Assembly (NCBI RefSeq): GCF_023705585.1
Contig: NZ_BOQE01000001.1
Span: forward strand, 1,253,341-1,317,340
Length of the DNA stretch: 64,000 nucleotides
Direction of reading: 5' to 3'
Origin: Collibacillus ludicampi
GTDB lineage: Bacteria > Bacillota > Bacilli > Tumebacillales > BOQE01
Shown here piece by piece: positions 39,209 to 47,450 of this stretch (position 1 is the stretch's first letter; each line of letters begins with the position of its first letter). The translations under genes and the position numbers were made by a program. The notes under the pieces were generated by a model. That model was not told the origin of the DNA, did not search any database, and saw nothing but the letters and a program-made list of their open reading frames with translations.

Positions 39209-40024
39209 TTAAAGAATATCCAAGTTTTCAACCTTTCGCAGAGCTATGTAAACGAAAGCGATACAGAGAACGACCATATAGATGACCGAAAACGCAACGT
39301 TAAAGTCTTGAATGGAAAAGAGAATAGACCCACCGACTCTAGAAGAAATGTCCGAATGCCAAGACGCGATCCCTTGCGTAAAAGGAAGCCACTTGATGAT
39401 TTCCGAATATCCCTTGTAAAATTCATAAACGACACCCGAAAGAAAGAGACAAAACAAGTGCGCAACGAATACACTCACAGTGCTGATTGATACAGGGATG
39501 CTCAATGACAGAAGATTGATCATGAGTATGATCATGTAGTTTAATAAAACCAGCAGTACGAACTCCTTCAAGATGATCGCAATTCCCGAAAGCCCTTCCA
39601 ATACGTTATAGCCCAAAATCCACCCCATAGTGCCAACAACAAGAAACTGTAAAAAATAATACAAAGCTACATAAAAAAACAAGCTCAATATTTTTGCAAT
39701 CAGCCATGATCTCCGCCGATCGGTTCTGGTAAAAATGTATATCGCATTTCTCTCCAGATCGTTTGAGACATAATCGCCTAAGAAATAAAACATGAATGTT
39801 TGAGGAGCTAACCAAAAAAGTACAGGGATGACATATTTCACGTCCCGAATCTCCAAATTTCCATATGTTAACACCAAGAAACATTCCAATAACTTGCATG
39901 ATTTCATTTCAGCCCATCGGCTGTAATACAAACCTAAAAATACCGCCACACACACTCCTGACAAGAGAAGCTTGCGAAGTCTACTGAACTCCGTAATAAA
40001 AAAAGCTTTCAATCGATTACTCAC
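39209..40024 (-). CDS. ABC-2-type membrane protein (third of three)
   Basis: About 271 aa from a GTG at 40024 that overlaps the preceding stop (GTGAGTAA); a TTG at 40012 is an alternative. Six hydrophobic segments, with the motif YVSNDLERNAIYIFTRTDRR between helices 2 and 3, the place where ABC-2 permeases carry the coupling element. C-terminus VYIALRKVENLDIL is cytoplasmic. No named family. Next to the ATPase, 13 bp gap. Confidence 0.78.
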   Translation of the reverse strand: MSNRLKAFFITEFSRLRKLLLSGVCVAVFLGLYYSRWAEMKSCKLLECFLVLTYGNLEIRDVKYVIPVLFWLAPQTFMFYFLGDYVSNDLERNAIYIFTRTDRRRSWLIAKILSLFFYVALYYFLQFLVVGTMGWILGYNVLEGLSGIAIILKEFVLLVLLNYMIILMINLLSLSIPVSISTVSVFVAHLFCLFLSGVVYEFYKGYSEIIKWLPFTQGIASWHSDISSRVGGSILFSIQDFNVAFSVIYMVVLCIAFVYIALRKVENLDIL

Positions 40025-40766
40025 TCCAGTAAAAGTCTTTCTCTTTGGATACGACCGCTCCCATAAAATACAGAGATGCAAATACCAAGAACAAGCAAAA
40101 AACAGCGATGAAATCGGTTGCGACTAAATGGATCTCACCCGCATTCCATTTATATTGCAAGGACATATACCCTTGTAATGTAGTAAACCCTAATTTATGA
40201 ATCGTTTTGATAACATCGCTGAAAATAACAATCAACAGGGTAGCCAAAAGGCCAATATATGGATGCGAACATATGAGCACCACGAAGTGATAAAAAGTCC
40301 CTATAATCATGAAGCCGATGAATTGCATCACGAAACCGAACAAAAAGAAACGGAAATCAGCCCCATTCATGTCCCCTGCATGTCCGCTCATGATAAAGGC
40401 TCCCAAAATCAACCCATTCACCACGAGCGTATACATGATGACAAAGAGACTTACGGCAGCTATTTTCTCTCTCCACCATCGATTGGCGTTTTTATATTTG
40501 AGCAGCACTTTGCAATTATCGAAAACTTGCGTTATCAATCCATTCATCATTAAAAAGACGGGAATGAAGAGAAACGAAAGAAATTTTTCGTTCATGATCG
40601 CAAAGTAAATATCGAATACAATCGATTCTAATTTTTGAAGATGCCCATTTGCGTACAGCGAATGGATGATCGCTTTAGCAGAGAGCGCTCCTAATATGAA
40701 TAAAAAAAGAAAAAATCTCTTGGAAACGAGTAGCTTTCTCACTAAAACAGCATGAATCGGTTTCAT
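40017..40766 (-). CDS. ABC-2-type membrane protein (second of three)
   Basis: 249 aa from the ATG at 40766 (GGGGG, spacer 5; the preceding ATG is also possible). Six membrane helices. VFDNCKVLLKYKNANRWWRE after helix 2 parallels the ERNAIYIFTRTDRR and DYQSGVYKSILTRTDTKTYI segments of its two neighbours. The three permeases therefore share topology but little sequence. The 27 codons upstream overlap the previous gene and are not used. Confidence 0.76.
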   Translation of the reverse strand: MKPIHAVLVRKLLVSKRFFLFLFILGALSAKAIIHSLYANGHLQKLESIVFDIYFAIMNEKFLSFLFIPVFLMMNGLITQVFDNCKVLLKYKNANRWWREKIAAVSLFVIMYTLVVNGLILGAFIMSGHAGDMNGADFRFFLFGFVMQFIGFMIIGTFYHFVVLICSHPYIGLLATLLIVIFSDVIKTIHKLGFTTLQGYMSLQYKWNAGEIHLVATDFIAVFCLFLVFASLYFMGAVVSKEKDFYWSE

Positions 40767-40777
40767 CATAACCCCCG

Positions 40778-41599
40778 CTATTTCGCTTCGAATCGATAAG
40801 ACTGTCCCGCGATCATAACGATACCGAGTACGAAAAGAATACTGATCCATAACAACAAAACACTCAAAGACCCTTGATTACCCGATTGCAGAAGATTGAT
40901 CAGAGAGAGTCGAAAAGATCCCCATGCAGTCACGGCCATCTCAACCACCACATAGAGTGAAAACACACCAGCAATGGTCGCGAATCTCCCCTTTTTGAAA
41001 ACCGAAAAGGCTCCATAGGCAAAGACGGCAAATAAGGCGGCGACCAGACTGATTAGAAACATGTAGAGAAGGTTGTAGAGGAGTGGAGACTGAACTCTCA
41101 GAAGATCGAACATAAATGTATTGTTATAATTCTGAGTTCCTATGTCATAAGGGGGAAGAGCAAATCGGTTGTCAAATCCTTCTGTAGGAAAGGTAATCAG
41201 GCACAACAATTGGTTCCATAATAAAGGAATCAAAAATACAAAAAACGTAACGCCAAAAGTGACAATTCCTTTTGCCCATATGTACGTCTTTGTATCCGTT
41301 CGGGTGAGAATACTTTTATACACACCCGATTGATAGTCTACATAAAACGAATCGGAATAAATGATGGAAGCAATCAACGGTATAAGTATACACTCGACAG
41401 AGAGTAAGACATGGACCGAAGTTCCCTGTATGAGGCTCATTTCATAAGCGGATCGGATATTCGTCATGCCCATACCGTAAAATCGTGAGCATTCCAACAA
41501 AAAACCGCCAATGGAGATCAACATCAAAAAGGAAAAAACAAATTTGATCTCCTTGCGATGCAAACAATTACGGAGCTCAAGCATTAACATTCTACTCAC
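40778..41599 (-). CDS. ABC-2-type membrane protein (first of three)
   Basis: 273 aa. Start GTG at 41599 after AAAGGTG. Six helices with YVDYQSGVYKSILTRTDTKT in the second cytoplasmic loop, matching the coupling region of ABC-2 permeases, and a long extracellular stretch (TFPTEGFDNRFALPPYDIGT) before helix 4. First gene of the five-gene operon; upstream palindromes may control it. Confidence 0.76.
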   Translation of the reverse strand: MSRMLMLELRNCLHRKEIKFVFSFLMLISIGGFLLECSRFYGMGMTNIRSAYEMSLIQGTSVHVLLSVECILIPLIASIIYSDSFYVDYQSGVYKSILTRTDTKTYIWAKGIVTFGVTFFVFLIPLLWNQLLCLITFPTEGFDNRFALPPYDIGTQNYNNTFMFDLLRVQSPLLYNLLYMFLISLVAALFAVFAYGAFSVFKKGRFATIAGVFSLYVVVEMAVTAWGSFRLSLINLLQSGNQGSLSVLLLWISILFVLGIVMIAGQSYRFEAK

Positions 41600-41764
41600 A
41601 CATTTTCACCTTTCCAATCTGTTTTTTCTTTTGAGCAAAACGATCGATTAAGATCAAATCCCCTCAATGACTACCTTTTATTGTTACTTCCCTAAGTCAG
41701 CGTGGGCTCTTAACGCTGTCAGCAGAGTATTCAATAACAGGAATTAAGAGAGGTATAACAATGA

Positions 41765-41780
41765 GAATTAGTACTAATTC
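41765..41780. promoter_or_regulatory. Perfect 16-bp palindrome upstream of the ABC operon
   Basis: GAATTAGT followed by ACTAATTC, 166 bp before the first permease. Candidate operator for a dimeric regulator such as the adjacent orphan OmpR-type protein. Confidence 0.5.
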
Positions 41781-41791
41781 CTGATCAATAT

Positions 41792-41809
41792 ATTAATTTG
41801 GTAATTAAT
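41792..41809. promoter_or_regulatory. Second inverted repeat upstream of the ABC operon
   Basis: ATTAATT-TGGT-AATTAAT, 12 bp beyond the first palindrome. A third, TTTAGATT-G-AATCTAAA, lies at about 41829-41845. All could be operators or, for the last, a terminator of the regulator gene. Confidence 0.42.
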
Positions 41810-41852
41810 TCTTGTCCTTACATAAATGTTTAGATTGAATCTAAAATTTTTG

Positions 41853-42590
41853 TTAGCAAATATTGATGAAGTCCACGTTTTGTGAGAGAACATACAAAAG
41901 TGAATGGATCGTTACGAACGAAGATAATAGTTTGTTTAGTTGAATTTTATAGCCTTTCCCCCGTTTCGTAACCAAAATAGTAGGATGACGGGGGTCTTTC
42001 TCGATTTTCTCTCGCAGCCTTTGGATATGGACGTAAAGGCTAGAAGGCCCAATCAGATTAGCAAGATGGATTAACTCATCAGCTTTAAACGTTTGTCCCA
42101 TATTTCTGGTTAATATGTATAAAAGTTTAAATTCTGTGCTTGACAGTGGTAAACGTTCACCATGATTGATAATACAATGTCCTGTGATGTCGAAAATTAC
42201 TTGGGGCGCTAATTCAATACAATTTTCAAGGCTATCTCCTTGATGTGTCGTACTATGTACCTGATGTAAACGAAGAAGTACGTTTGCCAGGGGTTCGGTC
42301 AAATGAATAGATGCTTGTTGTCGTAAAAGTACACGGTTCACTTCATTTGTATCTGAACTGATGGTTAGAACAGGTATTGGCGTTATATGTAACAAATTTC
42401 TCCAATAGAGCAAGTCATCCATAGTAGGATTGGGGAGATCAAGAACAACCGCTATAAACTCTTGCCTTTGAATCATAGATTCTATTTGTTCACGATCGGT
42501 GACATGATAAACCTCTATCTTATGAGATGTAAGGATACATCTAAACAATGATACAGTCGATTGGTTTTTGGAAAATAGTAAAATACGCAT
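41853..42590 (-). CDS. Orphan OmpR/PhoB-type regulator with degenerate receiver
   Basis: 245 aa from the ATG at 42590 (GGAGGG); the frame upstream is not supported. Residues 1-105 follow a receiver fold: Asp51 is kept in FIAVVLDLPNPTMDD, but the acidic pair is replaced by Ser7-Lys8 (ILLFSKNQ) and the conserved Lys before Pro by Glu99 (HLTEPL). Residues 140-235 are a winged helix, LPLSSTEFKLLYILTRNMGQ through YVHIQRLREKIEKDPRHPTI and LVTKRGKGYKIQL. No kinase gene is adjacent, so phosphorylation-independent DNA binding is likely. It probably regulates the ABC operon 253 bp downstream. Confidence 0.85.
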   Translation of the reverse strand: MRILLFSKNQSTVSLFRCILTSHKIEVYHVTDREQIESMIQRQEFIAVVLDLPNPTMDDLLYWRNLLHITPIPVLTISSDTNEVNRVLLRQQASIHLTEPLANVLLRLHQVHSTTHQGDSLENCIELAPQVIFDITGHCIINHGERLPLSSTEFKLLYILTRNMGQTFKADELIHLANLIGPSSLYVHIQRLREKIEKDPRHPTILVTKRGKGYKIQLNKLLSSFVTIHSLLYVLSQNVDFINIC

Positions 42591-42736
42591 TCGACTGACC
42601 CTCCGATATTTCTTACGAGATTCTCGAAAATGGAAAATAATATGAGATTTACAATATCCGAATTTTAACACATTAACCAATTTGGTGGTCAAGAGTAATT
42701 CTTTAGAAACTAAAATGGACAAGAAGTTATTTCTAC

Positions 42737-42990
42737 ATGTGGAGCCATCAGAGAGTGAAATGTTTCTTGTGCGGGGGAAGAATTTTGAGGCTGCCACAAG
42801 AGAGGGAGTGGCTATTGTGTGGATTGTATCGCTTTGCGACGCAGCGGTGAGCGGAAGGTCGTTCCGCTTCTTTTTTGGTCGTTATGGGTATATGCTTGGC
42901 GTGAAAAAGCGACCGTGGAGGTCGTCTCGCAACATTTGAACATATTCTGCGAGACGATTTCTCGGAGCACGAACGCAAACCATATACATA
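42737..42990. repeat. Composite element: module C, half of type A, and type B
   Basis: Module C-like CCATCAGAGAGTGAAATGTT, then linker, then type-A left half (GGAGTGGCTATTGTGTGG through GGAAGGTCGTTCCGC, to about 42870). After that comes a 108-bp type-B copy (42883-42990) with loop AACATTTGAACATATTCTGC. The right half of type A is missing, so B seems to have replaced or interrupted it. It separates the island from glyA. Confidence 0.8.
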
Positions 42991-43048
42991 AAACAAGGGT
43001 GTCCCCTCTATGTAACACGGCCACATATAAATCGAGCGGGACACCCCT
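42990..43048 (-). terminator. Terminator of glyA
   Basis: GGGTGTCCC (43046-43038) and GGGACACCC (43005-42997) on the minus strand around a 32-base loop, followed by TTGTTTT. About 40 bp after the glyA stop. Confidence 0.75.
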
Positions 43049-43086
43049 AAAAATAGTTGCTGTATTAACGTATGGCTCAGGCAGAC

Positions 43087-44334
43087 TTAAATCTCAAATC
43101 CTTCGTACAACGGGAAGCGGGCACACAAGTCGCGCACTTTCGCCATCGCTTGGTTGATCGAGGGCTGATGGTCTTTATTCTTCAATGTCAATTCGATAAT
43201 CTCCGCGATTTCAACCATCGCGTCGGTTGTAAAGCCGCGTGAAGTAACTGCAGGCGTACCGATCCGGATACCGCTGGTAACAAACGGGCTTTGCGTTTCA
43301 AACGGAATGGTGTTTTTATTCACCGTGATCCCGACTTCATCGAGTAAGTGTTCCGCTTCTTTCCCAGTCAAACCGAGGTTGCGCAGATCGACCAGCAACA
43401 GATGGTTATCCGTTCCGCCGGAAACGAGGGTAAATCCGCGATCCATCAGCGCTTTTGCCAACGCTTGGGCGTTGTCGATCACCGCTTGGGAATATTGAGC
43501 GAATTCGGGACGCAGCGCTTCGCCGAACGCTACCGCTTTGGCGGCGATCACATGCATCAAGGGACCGCCTTGCGTTCCCGGGAAGACCGCTTTGTCGATC
43601 TCTTTCGCGTATTGTTCTTTGCAGAGGATCAAGCCGCCGCGGGGTCCGCGCAATGTTTTATGAGTGGTCGATGTGACGAAATCGGCATAAGGAACCGGGC
43701 TCGGATGGTGACCGGTCGCCACCAGGCCTGCGATATGCGCCATGTCGACCATCAGGTAAGCGCCCACTTCGTCAGCGATTTCTCTCAACTTGGGGAAGTC
43801 GATCACGCGGGGATAAGCGGACGCACCAGCGACGATCATTTTCGGTTTATGTTCATGCGCCAATTGGCGAACCGTTTCATAATTGATCCGATGTGTATCT
43901 GGATCCACGCCGTAGGGAACGAAGTTGTAATACTTACCGGAGATATTGACTGGGCTGCCGTGAGTCAAATGGCCGCCATGGGACAAGTTCATGCCCAGAA
44001 CGGTATCGCCCGGTTTGAGAAATGCGAAATAGACGGCTCCGTTCGCTTGTGCCCCCGAATGAGGCTGCACATTGGCATGTTCCGCATTGAACAGCTTTTT
44101 TACACGCTCGCGTGCCAACTCTTCTACGATGTCCACGTATTCACAGCCGCCGTAATAACGCTTGCCAGGATACCCTTCCGCATATTTGTTTGTTAGAACG
44201 GTACCCATCGCTTCCATCACGGCACGGCTCACGAAATTTTCCGACGCGATCAGTTCGATTTTGCTGCGTTGGCGGCCCAGTTCCTTCTGTATCGCTTCCG
44301 CAACATCCGGATCAATCAAACGAAGATGGCTCAT
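43087..44334 (-). CDS. glyA: Serine hydroxymethyltransferase
   Basis: 415 aa from the ATG at 44334 (GGAGAAGGAGAGAGACC). PLP lysine in [20 protein letters not shown], substrate motifs [20 protein letters not shown] and [20 protein letters not shown]. It converts serine and THF to glycine and methylene-THF in the cytoplasm. A longer in-frame start at 44442 translates the palindromic repeat that lies in its leader and should be ignored. Confidence 0.98.
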   Translation of the reverse strand: MSHLRLIDPDVAEAIQKELGRQRSKIELIASENFVSRAVMEAMGTVLTNKYAEGYPGKRYYGGCEYVDIVEELARERVKKLFNAEHANVQPHSGAQANGAVYFAFLKPGDTVLGMNLSHGGHLTHGSPVNISGKYYNFVPYGVDPDTHRINYETVRQLAHEHKPKMIVAGASAYPRVIDFPKLREIADEVGAYLMVDMAHIAGLVATGHHPSPVPYADFVTSTTHKTLRGPRGGLILCKEQYAKEIDKAVFPGTQGGPLMHVIAAKAVAFGEALRPEFAQYSQAVIDNAQALAKALMDRGFTLVSGGTDNHLLLVDLRNLGLTGKEAEHLLDEVGITVNKNTIPFETQSPFVTSGIRIGTPAVTSRGFTTDAMVEIAEIIELTLKNKDHQPSINQAMAKVRDLCARFPLYEGFEI

Positions 44335-44372
44335 GGTCTCTCTCCTTCTCCTGCAATGGAAATGTATGGTAT

Positions 44373-44482
44373 GTTGGGTGTATGCTTTGCGCTCATGCTC
44401 CGTAAAGGTCGCTATTACGCGCAAAGCATGACGTCCGGCCAAAGGCCGTTTTCAGTCCTCCGATGGCGCCGCTTACGGCATG
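44373..44482. repeat. Deleted type-B element plus module C upstream of glyA
   Basis: Type-B ends GTTGGGTGTATGCTTTGCGC and GCGCAAAGCATGACGTCCGG enclose only about 25 bp (44373-44440), so the central loop is gone. A module-C relative, CAGTCCTCCGATGGCGCC to CTTACGGCATGG, follows at 44448-44482. It lies 39 bp before the glyA ATG on the transcript's 5' side. Confidence 0.75.
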
Positions 44483-44553
44483 GTGAGCTATAATCTCATG
44501 GGTGGAACATGTAAAGCGTCGCCTATGCGGCATAAACGGCTATTTTTATCGAT

Positions 44554-45102
44554 TTACGGCTTCAGCACATAGACGGCCCGCTCACCGCCGATGAGTTTCG
44601 GACGTGTACGCGCCATCGTCACGTGTGCCGCACCGATCGTCTTGATACTTGGACGAACGGGAACAACCACGGGACGCAGATGCATGCCGATGAATGTATC
44701 GCCGATGTCAATCCCCGCGTGTGCCTGAATCCGTTCAACCATCACTGGGTCGTGCAAACGGCGGAAAGCTTCTGCCGCGACCGCACCGCCCGCATGCAGA
44801 ACCGGCACCACCGTGACCTCCTCCAACTGGAATGCGCGCATCGTTGACCGCTCTACGACGAGCGCGCGGTTCAGATGTTCACAGCATTGAAACGCTACCT
44901 GAAAACCATATTGCTCTCTCGCTTCCAATACTGCGTCCACAATCGCTTTGGCTGTGTCGGCCGAGCCAGCTGTCCCAATCTTTTGACCGATGATCTCAGA
45001 GCTCGATGCACCGACTACCAAGATCTGTTCCTCCGTCAGACGTGCATGCTCCTGCAGCTCATCGATCACTTGCCGTGTCTGACGGCGGATTTCGTCTAGC
45101 AT
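44554..45102 (-). CDS. ywlG: UPF0340/TIGR01440 family protein YwlG
   Basis: 182 aa, single domain. [34 protein letters not shown] and [20 protein letters not shown] then [20 protein letters not shown] are the family motifs. The protein is conserved in Firmicutes between rpiB and glyA, and function is unknown. The ATG overlaps the rpiB stop by 7 bp with SD GAAGGGG, so both are in one operon. Confidence 0.93.
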   Translation of the reverse strand: MLDEIRRQTRQVIDELQEHARLTEEQILVVGASSSEIIGQKIGTAGSADTAKAIVDAVLEAREQYGFQVAFQCCEHLNRALVVERSTMRAFQLEEVTVVPVLHAGGAVAAEAFRRLHDPVMVERIQAHAGIDIGDTFIGMHLRPVVVPVRPSIKTIGAAHVTMARTRPKLIGGERAVYVLKP

Positions 45103-45566
45103 CCTCGAACCCCTTCCTCTTGACCGTATTCTTGTTCAATTTGGCGGATCTTGTCCAAACGTCTCGCATGACGGCCGCCTTCGAATTCAGTCGTCAACCA
45201 TATACGCACAATCTCCTCGGCCAGTCCGGGTCCGATCACCCGTCCACCCATAGCAAGGACGTTGGTATCGTTGTGTTGTCGCGTCGCCTTCGCGGAAAAA
45301 CAATCATGTACGAGCGCACAACGGACGCCAGGTACTTTGTTGGCAACAATAGACATCCCGAGGCCCGTACCGCAGAAGAGGATTCCGCGATCATATTCCC
45401 CGTTCGCGACCGCTTTGGAGACCTGAAGACCGTAATCCGGATAATCAACAGACTCTTCCGAATAGGTACCGAAATCCTTGTAAGCGAGGCCCATTTGATC
45501 GAGCACCGTCTTGATATGCTCTTTCAACGCATAACCCCCATGATCTGCTGCGAGCGCTATTTTCAT
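45096..45566 (-). CDS. rpiB: Ribose-5-phosphate isomerase B
   Basis: 156 aa from the ATG at 45566 (GAAGGAGGGAGACTG). [20 protein letters not shown], catalytic Cys in [20 protein letters not shown] and [20 protein letters not shown] are complete. It interconverts ribose-5-P and ribulose-5-P. Operon with ywlE and ywlG. Confidence 0.96.
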   Translation of the reverse strand: MKIALAADHGGYALKEHIKTVLDQMGLAYKDFGTYSEESVDYPDYGLQVSKAVANGEYDRGILFCGTGLGMSIVANKVPGVRCALVHDCFSAKATRQHNDTNVLAMGGRVIGPGLAEEIVRIWLTTEFEGGRHARRLDKIRQIEQEYGQEEGVRGC

Positions 45567-45666
45567 CAGTCTCCCTCCTTCCTTCAGGATCGCTGGAACA
45601 CCTACGGAATTCACTTACCAGAACCACAATGATTTTATTGTATCGTTCGTACGGATATATCCGCAA

Positions 45667-46140
45667 CTAGTTGTCCGCATGTTCACGCAGTTTCTGCAAT
45701 AATCGTGAGAGTACTTCTTCCAATTCACGTGCACATGCTTCATAGATTGTATCATCGCCGCCGTAAGGGTCATAAATGTCTGCTGTTGGATCATCGTCAA
45801 CAAATTCCTTCAAAGTGAACGTCCTGTCCATGGCAAAAGGGAATAGGTGAACGACCGCTTTTTTGTGCGAACCGGTCATCGTCAGAATCAGATCGGAAGA
45901 ACGAACGAGATTTTCATCCAGCGGTTTGGATACATGTGTGTCACCTGGGATGTTCCGTTTGGCCAACGCTTTAATCGCACCTTCCGAAGCCGATCCTCCC
46001 GGGATCGCAGCAACTCCGGCCGATCGTATCTCAATCCCTTTGATCCCTTCCTGTTCCAAACGGTGGCGGAATAGCGCTTCCGCCATCGCACTGCGACAAG
46101 TGTTACCCGTACAGACAAAAAGAACGCGATACAAGATCAT
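45667..46140 (-). CDS. ywlE: Low-molecular-weight phosphatase, probable protein-arginine phosphatase YwlE
   Basis: 157 aa. P-loop VCTGNTCRSAMAEALFRHRL with Cys10 and Arg16, general acid Asp in DIYDPYGGDD. The Thr in CTGNTCRS (Thr14 here, Thr11 in Bacillus YwlE) is the residue known to select phosphoarginine over phosphotyrosine. It would reverse McsB kinase marking of proteins for ClpCP. Same synteny as Bacillus. Confidence 0.94.
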   Translation of the reverse strand: MILYRVLFVCTGNTCRSAMAEALFRHRLEQEGIKGIEIRSAGVAAIPGGSASEGAIKALAKRNIPGDTHVSKPLDENLVRSSDLILTMTGSHKKAVVHLFPFAMDRTFTLKEFVDDDPTADIYDPYGGDDTIYEACARELEEVLSRLLQKLREHADN

Positions 46141-46303
46141 CCCCCATTTCCGCCTTCTCCTTGCTTAGTGTAAGTATATCCCGCGATCATTTCATGATGC
46201 AATGAGGAGATGAGTGATTGACTTGAAGATGGTTGGTTGGGCGGGCATATGGCAACCTGGGGCAGTTTTCATCCATCGGTGAACCCCTGAAGCATAAAGC
46301 TAC

Positions 46304-46861
46304 TTATAAAAGAAATTTGAGGCCGAGCGTAAACAAAATGGCCCCGCCCACAATCTCACCGTATTCACCGAACAGGCGGCTGACTCGGCTGCCGATGGAC
46401 AGTCCCAGGGCGGCCATACAGGCTCCCACGATCCCAAATAACGAGACGACGAGTCCTACCGGTGCCTCAAACAGCCCCAATGAAAAACCGACAGACAAAG
46501 CGTCCATGCTGACACTCATGGAAAATAGCAATAACCCGATACCGGCGGTCCGGTCGAGCGATACGGTTTCTTGATTCTGTTTCACCGATTGCCAGACCAT
46601 ATGGATCCCCAGACCGATGAGCATCAAGGCCCCCAATATTTTGGCGATTTCTCCTACCACACGGCTAAGATAGATCCCTACAAACATGCCCACTAGCGGC
46701 ATGAGGACGTGAAACCCTCCGATGGTTACGCTGATTCGTCCGATCTCCTTTTTCGTTAATCCCTGCATGCCAAGTCCGAGACAGAGGGAGAAAGCATCCG
46801 TGCCAAGCGCGATCGCAATCAACATGAGGGTGAGCATTTCTCCTGTTAGTTGTTCAACCAT
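46304..46861 (-). CDS. mntP: Manganese efflux pump MntP
   Basis: 185 aa from the ATG at 46861, the normal MntP length; longer in-frame starts lack an SD. Six helices with the two acidic repeats AIALGTDAFSLCLGLGMQGL and FSMSVSMDALSVGFSLGLFE. It exports Mn2+ across the cytoplasmic membrane. No yybP-ykoY manganese riboswitch was recognisable upstream. Corresponds to Bacillus ywlD. At 46225-46290 upstream of its 3' neighbour a weak B/C repeat remnant may exist. Confidence 0.92.
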   Translation of the reverse strand: MVEQLTGEMLTLMLIAIALGTDAFSLCLGLGMQGLTKKEIGRISVTIGGFHVLMPLVGMFVGIYLSRVVGEIAKILGALMLIGLGIHMVWQSVKQNQETVSLDRTAGIGLLLFSMSVSMDALSVGFSLGLFEAPVGLVVSLFGIVGACMAALGLSIGSRVSRLFGEYGEIVGGAILFTLGLKFLL

Positions 46862-47035
46862 TTGCCCGTTCACATCCCGTAGTGATAGTCTGTCCCTAGC
46901 CAATGTATGCGTATCCGGGAGTTTCCATACCATGAGGGGCCGATGAAAAAATAACCGCTTCCTAACCGACCACGAGTACGTTCCATTTTATTCGGAACAC
47001 GCAAAGCGTCTATCTTTTCGTGGAGAGATTCCATG

Positions 47036-47060
47036 AAAAAAGAGGCCCTGCAAGAGCCTC
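47036..47060 (-). terminator. Terminator of the cheY-cheA-cheW operon
   Basis: GAGGC, loop TCTTGCAGG, GCCTC and TTTTTT on the minus strand directly after the cheW stop. Confidence 0.9.
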
Positions 47061-47066
47061 CCTGCG

Positions 47067-47435
47067 TTACAGTTGTATGAGAATCACGAGCTTTTCCCCG
47101 CGGCGAATGACGCCTTTAAAGTACTTGTTATCCGTTTCATATGATTGGATGTCCTCATCATCACAGTCGATCACATCATGCGCCTCGTCTACCAGATACG
47201 CTTTATCGTCCACGATCAACAAGCGATTAAGCGGAGTCAGTTCTTTCGCCGGCGCCCCGAGCATCGTCCGCAGATCCATCACGGTGATCACGACGCCGCG
47301 CAGGTTCATGACTCCAAGGACGTGCTGCGGAGAAAGGGGGACCGGACGAATCGGCTGAACCGTTTCGATGGAGCGTACCTTCTCGATCGGCAGGGCATAT
47401 GTTTCATTACCTACCTCAAATAAAACCAATTTCAT
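47067..47435 (-). CDS. cheW: CheW-like chemotaxis coupling protein
   Basis: 122 aa, one CheW (SH3-pair) domain, slightly shorter than usual. LVLFEVGNETYALPIEKVRS, VLGVMNLRGVVITVMDLRTM are the canonical strands. It bridges receptors and CheA at the membrane arrays. SD AGAGGAG; 15 bp after cheA. The C-terminus is acidic (DCDDEDIQSYETDNKYFKGV). Confidence 0.92.
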   Translation of the reverse strand: MKLVLFEVGNETYALPIEKVRSIETVQPIRPVPLSPQHVLGVMNLRGVVITVMDLRTMLGAPAKELTPLNRLLIVDDKAYLVDEAHDVIDCDDEDIQSYETDNKYFKGVIRRGEKLVILIQL

Positions 47436-47450
47436 CTGCGATTCTCCTCT

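Noticed and set aside
41761-41784. Seven-codon leader peptide (MRISTNS) after GAGAGG
   Set aside because: Coincides with the palindrome and lies on the strand opposite the operon it would control.
46225-46290. Further repeat copy (GGGCGGGCATATGG, TTTTCATCCATCGGTG)
   Set aside because: Resembles type-B end and module C but too degenerate to list as a feature.
46862-47035. Manganese (yybP-ykoY) riboswitch before mntP
   Set aside because: The conserved bulge sequences could not be found.
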